DNA of 13,066 bases, taken from the NCBI GenBank assembly GCA_937919945.1, contig CALESY010000069.1, positions 1 to 13,066 on the forward strand, read 5' to 3'. Made by a program: the position numbers and the translations under genes. How positions within the stretch are numbered: position 1 is the first letter of the stretch; every line of letters begins with the position of its first letter. Positions 6,912-13,066 of the stretch are shown here, one piece after another. The notes below the pieces were generated by a model that worked only from the letters and a program-made list of their open reading frames with translations, did not search any database and was not told the DNA's origin. The DNA is from an uncultured Chitinophagaceae bacterium (GTDB taxonomy: Bacteria > Bacteroidota > Bacteroidia > Chitinophagales > Chitinophagaceae).

Positions 6912-6931
6912 CAGCCTAAACTAAAACGCAT

Positions 6932-7342
6932 ATGAGACGCACAGCAACTGCCGTATGGAACGGCTCGGGTAAAGAGGGCAATGGCCACCTGACTACTGCC
7001 AGCACAGTACTTGATAAAACACAATATTCTTTCAGCTCTCGTTTTGAAAACGGGGTAGGTACTAACCCTGAAGAGCTGATGGCTGCTGCACATGCAGGTT
7101 GCTTCAGCATGAAGTTGTCTTTTGTATTGGGTGCTGCGGGTTTTACACCAGATGAAATACATACTGATTGTGCTATTACGCTAGATAACGGTGCCATTAC
7201 CAAAAGTGAGCTGATACTGAAAGCTAAAGTGCCGGGTATTACTGCAGAGCAGTTTCAGGAATGTGCTGCAGATGCAAAGGCAAACTGTCCTGTATCGAAA
7301 GCATATAACTGCGAGATAACACTGGACGCTGCGTTGTTGTAA
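6932..7342 (+). CDS. osmC: OsmC-family peroxiredoxin
   Basis: A 136-residue cytoplasmic thiol peroxidase that reduces organic and inorganic hydroperoxides. The layout matches OsmC proper rather than the Ohr branch: the N-terminal A-x-W-x-G strand, then R37-F-E-N and the GTNPEELMAAAHAGCFSM helix, which carries E47/E48 and the peroxidatic Cys57. GAAGFTPDEI follows, and then A-NCPVSKA with the resolving Cys119, before the closing EITLDAALL strand. All three key residues (R37, C57, C119) are present and the length is normal. The ATG at 6932 matches the family start. It is a single gene, divergent from prs, and closed by a strong stem-loop. Links to oxidative or osmotic stress are family knowledge; no regulator site could be recognised. 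Confidence 0.95.
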   Translation: MRRTATAVWNGSGKEGNGHLTTASTVLDKTQYSFSSRFENGVGTNPEELMAAAHAGCFSMKLSFVLGAAGFTPDEIHTDCAITLDNGAITKSELILKAKVPGITAEQFQECAADAKANCPVSKAYNCEITLDAALL

Positions 7343-7363
7343 TTATCAAATGTACATTTTATG

Positions 7364-7390
7364 AAGGGTGAGTATCTGATACTCACCTTT
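7364..7390. terminator. Bidirectional terminator between osmC and the GT-C gene, containing the latter's stop codon
   Basis: A 12-bp stem (7364-7375 with 7379-7390, one G-T pair) with a three-base loop is followed on the plus strand by TTTTTT at 7392-7397. That makes a textbook intrinsic terminator for osmC 21 bp after its stop. On the minus strand the same hairpin holds the TGA (7383-7385) of the membrane glycosyltransferase and is followed by an A/T-rich stretch. Confidence 0.8.
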
Positions 7391-8789
7391 GTTTTTTGTA
7401 TAAGATAAAAGCACCGTCATGATATGTCTGAACAGGGGTATATTGATGATATGCGGATATATCATCAGTATTTCGTAAGTACAGATAGTCGTAATTACCA
7501 ACAATTGCTTCGCGATAGTCTTTAATACAGCATGGCATTTGTTGCATTTTATCAGCGTATCTGTGCTCAATATAATAATTGAAAGTATTGGTGGTTGGAA
7601 AGAATGCCCATAGCGTTATTGTTTTTTCTTTACTGTCATTACTGATATACTGCAACACTTTGCTGCAATATGCTTCGTCCCACCATTCGCGGGTTTGATG
7701 AAAATTCAGGTTCGGTATGCATACAAACAGGTTGAACAAACCCCATGTGCATGTTAATACAGTTGCCACTACACTGTGTTTTTGATGTAATAAGGCTATT
7801 GCACTGAATGCAGTAAGTATTATAAGCGGATACAGATACAGTGCAGTACGAGATATAGGCAGTAAACTATTGGCAATATAAAATGCAAGATTAGTAAAGA
7901 GTATTGCAATCAATAAAACAATGGCGGGAATAACAGATACAAGAGCATTGCTCTTTTTTTTAGATACACCAATAAATGAGCAGGCCGCACTTATTGTTAA
8001 TAGTGCTGATAATACGATGATAGAGACATATTTGCCAGCATGATAAAAATTGTAGCCAATGTATTCTACAAGTAAACTTGATAAAGTATCATTAATGAAA
8101 TTATCTTTCCCGCCATAGTACAATTCATCAGCATTTATTAAACACCATATAGGATAAGCACAGAGTATAAATAATATTGATGCATACAACGCAAGCAGTT
8201 TTAACGAATACCAAAGTGTTTTTTTGAAGCGATAAGAAATATATATAACACAAGTGAAGATGCCAGATGTTGCAAAAAGCAACGAAAAATTGGCGTATGT
8301 AGCTGCTATGCTGAATAAGAGTGCATAATGCAAATGCCTGTTGTTATGATTGTTTGGGTATTGCAGCAGTTGATATATTGCAAACATCAAACAAGAAATA
8401 CCTAATCCGTATCCGCGACAAAGCCCGAAAAACTCAAGAAGTGTATAATTGCTGATTACGCAAATTACCAATGCTATTTTTAGTAAGCTCTTGTTGAATA
8501 GTAAATCTGCAATTTTATTGATGCTATATAAGTACAGCATAAAAGCGAGCAGATTAGGCATTCGTAATGCAAACTGATGTGTAGATACAATACAACATAG
8601 CTTTGTAAGCAGTGTATTTAGTATGTGATTGTTTGCCCTTGGGCTATAACCGGATACTATTTGATAAACCGGATACTGAACATATTCAAAATAAGTCCAA
8701 GCCTCGTCGTAAGTAATATCTACAGTAAATACGCGTATAGCAACGTATAAAAAAGCCATTAGTGATATTAGCCATGGTAACTTTTTCAT
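7383..8789 (-). CDS. Multi-pass membrane protein, probable GT-C fold glycosyltransferase (PMT/ArnT-like)
   Basis: A 468-residue inner-membrane protein with about ten or more hydrophobic segments, beginning at residues 5-23. The first external loop carries D28-E29-A-W, the acidic pair used as catalytic centre in GT-C enzymes that take sugars from polyprenyl-phosphate carriers. ANNHILNTLL (52-61) then leads into the next membrane segments, as in bacterial PMT_2-like proteins. The last ~100 residues are a soluble domain with several Tyr and Cys. Acceptor and sugar cannot be read from the sequence. The ATG at 8787-8789 is 24 bp after the LutA-like gene on the same strand, so it is the last gene of the run. 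Its base composition looks AT-richer than its neighbours, which may reflect its membrane-protein codons or later acquisition. Membrane nature is firm, GT-C assignment moderate. Confidence 0.75.
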   Translation of the reverse strand: MKKLPWLISLMAFLYVAIRVFTVDITYDEAWTYFEYVQYPVYQIVSGYSPRANNHILNTLLTKLCCIVSTHQFALRMPNLLAFMLYLYSINKIADLLFNKSLLKIALVICVISNYTLLEFFGLCRGYGLGISCLMFAIYQLLQYPNNHNNRHLHYALLFSIAATYANFSLLFATSGIFTCVIYISYRFKKTLWYSLKLLALYASILFILCAYPIWCLINADELYYGGKDNFINDTLSSLLVEYIGYNFYHAGKYVSIIVLSALLTISAACSFIGVSKKKSNALVSVIPAIVLLIAILFTNLAFYIANSLLPISRTALYLYPLIILTAFSAIALLHQKHSVVATVLTCTWGLFNLFVCIPNLNFHQTREWWDEAYCSKVLQYISNDSKEKTITLWAFFPTTNTFNYYIEHRYADKMQQMPCCIKDYREAIVGNYDYLYLRNTDDISAYHQYTPVQTYHDGAFILYKKQR

Positions 8790-8813
8790 GACAGGGTATA
8801 GGAGTTTGTTATT

Positions 8814-9536
8814 TTACCAACCACTTGCCAGCACATCGGCTATGTGCATGGTTTGTATAGGCAGGTTATTCTTCTCTATATAGCCTTGTACGTGCATCAT
8901 GCACGACACGTCTGTGGTTATCATATATTTTGCACCTGTTTCCAACGCGCTCTGCACTTTAGTTTGCGCCATACCCAGCGATATTGACTCGTATTTAACA
9001 GCAAACGTGCCACCAAATCCGCAGCAGGTTTCACACTCTTTCATCTCTACCATTTCCAAGCCTTTAACATGGCGCAGCAATTGTCGAGGACCGTGTTTAA
9101 TACCACACTCCCGTAGCGCACCGCATGCATCGTGGTAGGTAGCTTTGCCTTCAAGAGCAGCGCCAATATCTTCTATCTTCAATACCTGTGTCAGAAATTC
9201 TGTAAACTCGTACATATTGCTACGCACTTTGCTACTTAGTAAGTGCTCTGCACTGTTCTCCAGCATCTTATCGTAATAGTTGCGTACAAAGCCTGTGCAA
9301 GAACCACTGGGACCTACGATATAGCCTTCGCCATCAAAATCGTACAGGAATTTTTTGGCAACGGCTTTGGTTTCGTCCCAATATCCTGCATTGAAAGCTG
9401 GCTGACCGCAGCAGGTTTGTTTAGTATTGTAAGACACTTCGCAGCCCAGCTTTTCCAGCACTTTTACCATGTTCATACCCGTTTGCGGGTATAGTTGGTC
9501 TACAAAGCAAGGTATGAAGAGTTGTACTTTAGTCAT
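8814..9536 (-). CDS. LutA/YkgE-family (Fe-S) oxidoreductase subunit with two CCG domains
   Basis: A 240-residue cytoplasmic protein built of two cysteine-rich CCG domains. The first has C10, CCGQP at 42-46 and C80; the second has C138 (HDAC), CCGFGG at 171-176 and C212. This is the pattern of LutA, YkgE and the GlpC/HdrB type of domains, which bind iron-sulfur clusters in lactate or glycolate oxidation and heterodisulfide-type electron transfer. The N-terminus (FIPCFVDQLYPQTG) closely resembles B. subtilis LutA. The usual partners LutB and LutC are not next to it; the neighbours are ribH (31 bp upstream) and a membrane glycosyltransferase (24 bp downstream). The partners may be encoded elsewhere, or it may serve another redox pathway. 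The ATG at 9534-9536 fits the family start. Confidence 0.9.
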   Translation of the reverse strand: MTKVQLFIPCFVDQLYPQTGMNMVKVLEKLGCEVSYNTKQTCCGQPAFNAGYWDETKAVAKKFLYDFDGEGYIVGPSGSCTGFVRNYYDKMLENSAEHLLSSKVRSNMYEFTEFLTQVLKIEDIGAALEGKATYHDACGALRECGIKHGPRQLLRHVKGLEMVEMKECETCCGFGGTFAVKYESISLGMAQTKVQSALETGAKYMITTDVSCMMHVQGYIEKNNLPIQTMHIADVLASGW

Positions 9537-9567
9537 GTAATGGTTCGTCTTTACGATATAAATATAA

Positions 9568-10080
9568 TCAGTTTGCAGGGTTGGCGAGCATACGGCTGTT
9601 TTTTATCATTTTCAGAGCTGTAATGGCTGCCTCTTCCCCTTTATGCCCGTGTATACCACCAAGGCGTTCCCAAGCTTGTTGTTCGTTATCCAATGTCAGT
9701 ACTCCGAAGATAGTAGGTATGGGCAGGTCGAGGTTTAGTTGGGTAATGCCTTCTGTTACGGCTTTGCACACATAGTCGAAGTGGGGTGTACCACCGCGAA
9801 TGACAGTACCAAAAGCGATGATGGCTTCAGGACCATCATTGGTAAAAGAGCCTGATTCCCATACTTGCTTACAGGCAAAGGGCAGTTCAAAAGCACCGGG
9901 CACAGCTATGTGATGTGTTACCACCGCGTTGTATTGGTTCAGGATTTTGTAACAGCCATTGCGTAGCTCTGTTATTATTGTGTCGTTCCACTCTGTATAT
10001 ACAACGGCTACCCGTGCATGGGCAAGCCCTTGTAGTGCCGATGTGTCTAATAACGATACGCTGTGTGCTGATTGTGCCAT
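9568..10080 (-). CDS. ribH: 6,7-dimethyl-8-ribityllumazine synthase
   Basis: A 170-residue lumazine synthase, the penultimate enzyme of riboflavin synthesis. It joins 5-amino-6-ribitylaminouracil with 3,4-dihydroxy-2-butanone-4-phosphate, usually in a 60-subunit or pentameric shell. Family motifs are all present: the W31-N32 substrate loop, PGAFELP at 61-67, GTVIRGGTPHFDYVC at 91-105 with catalytic His100 (equivalent to B. subtilis His88), FGVLTLDN at 125-132, R139, and the HGHKGEEAA helix near the end. The N-terminus is ~10 residues longer than the shortest homologues, which is common in Bacteroidota. No FMN riboswitch fits in the 63 bp upstream, but a stem-loop lies there. It is downstream of a TPR protein gene, an arrangement I recall from other Bacteroidota, where recF is also nearby. 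Confidence 0.96.
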   Translation of the reverse strand: MAQSAHSVSLLDTSALQGLAHARVAVVYTEWNDTIITELRNGCYKILNQYNAVVTHHIAVPGAFELPFACKQVWESGSFTNDGPEAIIAFGTVIRGGTPHFDYVCKAVTEGITQLNLDLPIPTIFGVLTLDNEQQAWERLGGIHGHKGEEAAITALKMIKNSRMLANPAN

Positions 10081-10090
10081 AAAAGAAAAT

Positions 10091-10120
10091 CCCCTTTTCG
10101 CCGGTAAAGGTAAAAAGGGG
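10091..10120 (-). promoter_or_regulatory. Stem-loop directly upstream of ribH
   Basis: CCCCTTTT and AAAAGGGG (10091-10098 and 10113-10120) are exact 8-bp arms around a 14-base loop. On the minus strand the helix is followed by ATTTTCTTTT and then the ribH ATG, so it could be an intrinsic terminator for the TPR gene, an attenuator, or a block to ribH translation. The loop also holds TACCTTTA (10105-10112), a one-mismatch -7 box 24 bp before the ATG, so a ribH promoter here is an alternative reading. Confidence 0.5.
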
Positions 10121-10143
10121 ACTTCAATAAAACGTTGAAAATA

Positions 10144-10839
10144 TTAATCGTGTTCTCCCAAACGACCGAGATACTTTTCTACCTCACGTGCCTGTTCGCT
10201 TTGCGGGTATTCATCTTTTATCTTTTGATAATACTTTTTAGCTTCTTCTTTCTTGTTGGCTATGTCATAGGCACTTGCAAGCCTGAACATATATAACGGA
10301 GTCAGCAGATTGTCTTTGTCATTGCCAATAGCTTTTTCATAAGCGCTAATAGCTTTTGAGCTGTTATTCGTCTCCATGTATGCATCGCCTAATACACCAG
10401 CTGCTGCATAGGTAACCATAGAACCGTTGCCATCAAAATCTTCAAGGTGTTTGATAGCATTTTTAAAATCGCCTTTTTGCAAATAGCAAACGCCTGCATA
10501 GTAATGACAAAGATTAGCAGCTTTTGTGCCACTGTATTTTTTCAATACAAAGAGAAAGCCTTTATGCTGGCCGTCGCCGTTCAGAGCTTTGTCCACAGAG
10601 TCTGCTTCGAAGTAGCGTTGTGCAAAAGCCATCGCAGTAGAAGCTTTTACTTCGCGAGGTTCGTTATAAAGTTTAGTGTAGGCAAAATATCCTACTACTG
10701 CCGCCAATACGACCGTTACGATAGTATTGATACGCTTTTTATTGGCTTCATATTTTGCCAACAGGTTATCTAAAACTTTTGAGTCTTCTGCTTCTGCAGC
10801 CTGAGTAGTTCCAGGTTTATTTCTAGCTGAGTTTGCCAT
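10144..10839 (-). CDS. Membrane-anchored tetratricopeptide-repeat protein
   Basis: A 231-residue protein with a polar, Ala/Glu-rich N-terminal tail (1-~37) and one membrane segment at ~38-57 (INTIVTVVLAAVVGYFAYTKLY). A soluble region with TPR-type helix pairs follows: roughly 105-140 (YYAGVCYLQKGDFKNAIKHL), 142-178 (GVLGDAYMETNNSSKAISAYEKAI) and 185-222 (YMFRLASAYDIANKKEEAKKYYQKI). The layout, a short cytoplasmic tail, one helix and periplasmic TPRs, resembles YfgM/BamD-like scaffold proteins, which suggests a role in envelope protein assembly; no partner can be named. The ATG at 10837-10839 is 47 bp after pdhA and the gene is 63 bp before ribH, so co-transcription is likely. No precise function is recognised. 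Confidence 0.88.
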   Translation of the reverse strand: MANSARNKPGTTQAAEAEDSKVLDNLLAKYEANKKRINTIVTVVLAAVVGYFAYTKLYNEPREVKASTAMAFAQRYFEADSVDKALNGDGQHKGFLFVLKKYSGTKAANLCHYYAGVCYLQKGDFKNAIKHLEDFDGNGSMVTYAAAGVLGDAYMETNNSSKAISAYEKAIGNDKDNLLTPLYMFRLASAYDIANKKEEAKKYYQKIKDEYPQSEQAREVEKYLGRLGEHD

Positions 10840-10886
10840 TTATTGTATTTGTAATTTGTATGTAGTCAATTAGCGGTTTTCAAAAA

Positions 10887-11879
10887 TTAGTCGGTAATAT
10901 AAGGGTAGTTTTCATCAACATAAATATCCTTGTACAGTTCGCTGTCATCAGGCCAAGGGCTTTCTTCCGCAAATTGTACGCTTTCTTCTACTTCCTGTCT
11001 TACTTTTTCGTTGATGGCTTCAATCTCTGCTTCTGTAGCCCATTTGTTATCCATAATGGTTTTCAGCACCTGATTGATGGGGTCTTTGTCTTTATATTCT
11101 TCTACTTCTTCTTTAGTGCGGTATTTAGCGGGGTCGCTCATAGAGTGCCCACGGTAGCGGTATGTTTTTACTTCAAGGAATGTTGGTCCGCCTTTTTCGC
11201 GTGCACGCCTTACCGCACGTTCCATAGCTTTGTGTACTTCTTCGCAACTCATACCATCTACGCTATCAGCCGGCATATCATAGGCATCAGCCAAACGGTA
11301 GATATCGAGCGTTTTAGATGTACGTTCTACTGATGTACCCATTGCGTAGTAGTTGTTTTCGCAAACAAATATTACGGGAAGGTTCCATAGCATAGCCATA
11401 TTGAACGTTTCGTGCAGCAGGCCCTGACGTGCAGCACCATCACCAAAGTAACAAACAGTAACACGGTCGTTATTATGGTACATATCTGCAAAAGCGATAC
11501 CTGCGCCCAAGCCTATCTGGCCGCCAACTATACCATGTCCGCCAAAAAAACGTTTTTCTTTGCTGAAGAAGTGCATACTGCCGCCCTTTCCTTTGGTGCA
11601 GCCTGTAGCTTTACCATATAGCTCTGCCATACACTCTTTAGGGCTCATGCCTTTTGCTATGGCAAGTCCGTGGTCGCGGTAGGCAGTTATCATGTTGTCA
11701 TCATCGCGGATGGCAGTCATGGTTCCGGCAGCTACTGCTTCCTGCCCGATATACAGGTGGCAGAAACCACGTATTTTCTGCATGCCATATAGCTGACCGG
11801 TCTTTTCTTCAAAGCGGCGCAGCAATAGCATAATTTCGTACCAGTATAGATATGTTTCTTTTCCGAAAGGAGTCTGCAC
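10887..11879 (-). CDS. pdhA: Pyruvate dehydrogenase E1 component, alpha subunit
   Basis: The alpha subunit of the thiamine-diphosphate-dependent E1 enzyme, which decarboxylates pyruvate to feed acetyl-CoA formation. Numbered from the GTG at 11877-11879 it has 330 residues. Visible are RGFCHLYIGQEA (~37-48), TAYRDHG, GGSMHFFS and GGHGIVGGQI. The ThDP-binding motif GDGAARQG begins at ~146 and ends in the CENNYYAMG segment, and the phosphorylation-loop-like YRYRGHSMSDP is at ~240-250. The frame stays open upstream to an ATG at 11934-11936, adding 19 residues (MTSGKAAKVFIFSHKFKKT) that homologues lack as far as I recall. That extension contains a -7-like box (11900-11907), so I prefer the GTG. 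E1 beta, E2 and E3 genes are not here. It heads the minus-strand run and is divergent from recF. Confidence 0.93.
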   Translation of the reverse strand: MQTPFGKETYLYWYEIMLLLRRFEEKTGQLYGMQKIRGFCHLYIGQEAVAAGTMTAIRDDDNMITAYRDHGLAIAKGMSPKECMAELYGKATGCTKGKGGSMHFFSKEKRFFGGHGIVGGQIGLGAGIAFADMYHNNDRVTVCYFGDGAARQGLLHETFNMAMLWNLPVIFVCENNYYAMGTSVERTSKTLDIYRLADAYDMPADSVDGMSCEEVHKAMERAVRRAREKGGPTFLEVKTYRYRGHSMSDPAKYRTKEEVEEYKDKDPINQVLKTIMDNKWATEAEIEAINEKVRQEVEESVQFAEESPWPDDSELYKDIYVDENYPYITD

Positions 11880-11887
11880 TGTTTTTT

Positions 11888-11907
11888 TAAATTTGTGCGA
11901 AAATATA
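11888..11907. promoter_or_regulatory. Closely spaced divergent promoter boxes for pdhA and recF
   Basis: The plus strand has an exact TAnnTTTG (TAAATTTG, 11888-11895) facing recF, 34 bp before its TTG. The minus strand has TATATTTT (11900-11907, one mismatch) facing pdhA, 20 bp before its GTG. The boxes are 4 bp apart, so RNA polymerase could not occupy both at once. No convincing -33 element was found for either. Confidence 0.4.
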
Positions 11908-11929
11908 AAAACTTTCGCTGCTTTCCCGC

Positions 11930-13006
11930 TTGTCATCAATTAAGAAGATAACATTAGTACAATTTCGCAACTATTCGTCGCGCAGCTTTGTATTTGAAGC
12001 CCCGGTTACCTGTATTACGGGTGCTAACGGGTGTGGTAAAACCAATCTGCTGGACGGGGTTTACTACCTCTGTTATACCAAAAGTTACTTTACTGCCTAT
12101 CAGCAAAACTGTGTACAGATGGGGCTGGACGGCTTCAGGGTTGAGGGGGTGTTTAATAATCAGTTAAAGTCGGAAGTTATATCCTGCAAATGGCAACAGG
12201 GCAAGAAAGAACTGCAGGCTGATGGCGTAGATTACGAAAAACCTACTGACCATATAGGTAAATATGCCGCAGTGATGATTGCCCCAGACGACCTGGAATT
12301 GGTAAATGATGGCAGTGAACCCCGCCGCAAATGGGTTGACAGCATACTGAGCCAGACCGACAAAAGCTATCTGGAATGCCTTATGCGTTACCAGCGGATA
12401 TTGCAGCAACGTAACGCCTGGCTGAAGCAATATGCCAATAGTGCCATGCCGGACTATACTACACTTGAGTATTACGATGCACAACTTGCAGCGGATGGTA
12501 CATATATATATGAAAAGCGAAATGAGTTTGTTGCCATTTTTTTGCCCCAACTGCAAGATTTGTACTCTCAATTAACGGATGGTAAGGAAGCAGTGCGTAT
12601 AACCTACCAGAGCGATCTGCAACAACAACCGTTAATAATCTTACTGAAAGACGGACTGCAGCACGATATGCGCCTGCAACGCACCTTACGTGGCATACAT
12701 AAAGACGACCTGCAATTATTGTTGAATAATACGCCTGTAAAAGCTTTCGGCTCACAAGGGCAGAAGAAGAGTTTTCTGTTTGCAATGAAACTGGCACAAT
12801 ACAAGTACCTGAGCGGGGTGCTGGGTTATAAACCTATCTTATTGCTGGATGATGTGTTTGAAAAGCTAGACCAGAGCCGTATGGAAGCTCTGTTGCGAAT
12901 AATACGCGGAGAAGATTTCGGACAGGTGATACTGACTGACACCCATGCTGAAAGGGTGCGCAATGCATTTGGAGATGTGGTAGAAGTGGGGATGATTGTT
13001 TTATAA
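11930..13006 (+). CDS. recF: DNA replication/repair protein RecF
   Basis: A 358-residue SMC-like ATPase that binds gapped DNA and, with RecO and RecR, loads RecA. Walker A GANGCGKT is at 31-38, followed by TNLLDGVYYLCYTKSYF. The ABC-type signature region FGSQGQKKS is at 273-281 and Walker B ILLLDDVFEKLD at ~303-314. The D-loop and the H-containing switch (TDTHAER) follow. The arm between ~100 and 260 is moderately helical. The start is a TTG at 11930-11932: an in-frame TAA at 11906-11908 closes the frame upstream, no ATG or GTG lies between, and MSSIKKITLVQFRNY matches the family N-terminus. Its 5' end overlaps the alternative ATG start of divergent pdhA. In many Bacteroidota recF is followed by a DciA/DUF721 gene; the window ends before this can be seen. 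Confidence 0.95.
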   Translation: MSSIKKITLVQFRNYSSRSFVFEAPVTCITGANGCGKTNLLDGVYYLCYTKSYFTAYQQNCVQMGLDGFRVEGVFNNQLKSEVISCKWQQGKKELQADGVDYEKPTDHIGKYAAVMIAPDDLELVNDGSEPRRKWVDSILSQTDKSYLECLMRYQRILQQRNAWLKQYANSAMPDYTTLEYYDAQLAADGTYIYEKRNEFVAIFLPQLQDLYSQLTDGKEAVRITYQSDLQQQPLIILLKDGLQHDMRLQRTLRGIHKDDLQLLLNNTPVKAFGSQGQKKSFLFAMKLAQYKYLSGVLGYKPILLLDDVFEKLDQSRMEALLRIIRGEDFGQVILTDTHAERVRNAFGDVVEVGMIVL

Positions 13007-13053
13007 CAAAACATTAATTTCTTCAACATTCGCTGTGTTTCAATGTTATAAAA

Positions 13054-13061
13054 TAAGTTTG
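13054..13061 (+). promoter_or_regulatory. Possible -7 box of the next gene beyond the window
   Basis: TAAGTTTG is an exact TAnnTTTG match 47 bp after the recF stop. The window ends five bases later, so whether a plus-strand gene follows cannot be seen. There is no good -33 TTTG, and a chance match in AT-rich sequence is possible. Confidence 0.3.
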
Positions 13062-13066
13062 TGTAA

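Noticed and set aside
13025..13047. AACATT/AATGTT hairpin after recF as a terminator
   Set aside because: Only six mostly A-T pairs with an 11-base loop and no T-run; recF may well continue into the next gene.
1..13066. CRISPR arrays, insertion sequences, prophage, toxin-antitoxin or defence genes, tRNAs
   Set aside because: No direct-repeat series, transposase, integrase, nuclease/antitoxin pair or cloverleaf was seen on either strand by eye.

Overview
The window looks like an ordinary chromosomal segment of a member of the phylum Bacteroidota, most likely a Chitinophagaceae-like organism. The pointers are: two proteins ending in type IX secretion (T9SS, por) type A sorting domains; no clear Shine-Dalgarno sequences before starts; several upstream regions carrying a TAnnTTTG-like -7 box, the Bacteroidota promoter signature; and a RecF whose N-terminus resembles those of this group. 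The taxonomic call is inference from protein style and gene order, not from a marker search.

Layout. Bases 1-375 are the 3' end of a secreted T9SS cargo gene, convergent with phoH (416-1429, minus) across a perfect 34-bp palindromic terminator. A gene-poor stretch (1430-1835) with a GC-rich block and a 32-bp imperfect palindrome follows. Then come two plus-strand genes, a short-chain dehydrogenase (1836-2648) and a large FG-GAP/VCBS-repeat T9SS protein (2732-4975). The latter converges on the minus-strand pair prs -> rplY (6795-5054) across another perfect palindromic terminator. osmC (6932-7342) is divergent from prs.

From 11879 down to 7383 lies a minus-strand run pdhA -> TPR membrane protein -> ribH -> LutA/YkgE-like Fe-S protein -> GT-C-like membrane glycosyltransferase, with short gaps (24-63 bp). 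It ends at a stem-loop that contains the last stop codon and is shared with convergent osmC. recF (11930-13006) is divergent from pdhA, and their candidate promoters lie almost back to back.

Together the genes are mostly housekeeping: PRPP synthesis, ribosomal protein L25, riboflavin synthesis, pyruvate oxidation, recombinational repair, RNA metabolism (PhoH) and peroxide defence, interspersed with secreted or envelope proteins. I see no CRISPR array, insertion sequence, prophage, toxin-antitoxin pair, defence island, tRNA or rRNA. I do not think the window holds a wholly new system. The best candidates for something undescribed are regulatory: a stem-loop leader with a 14-codon upstream ORF before rplY, a stem-loop directly before ribH, and the unexplained 1.43-1.83 kb gap.
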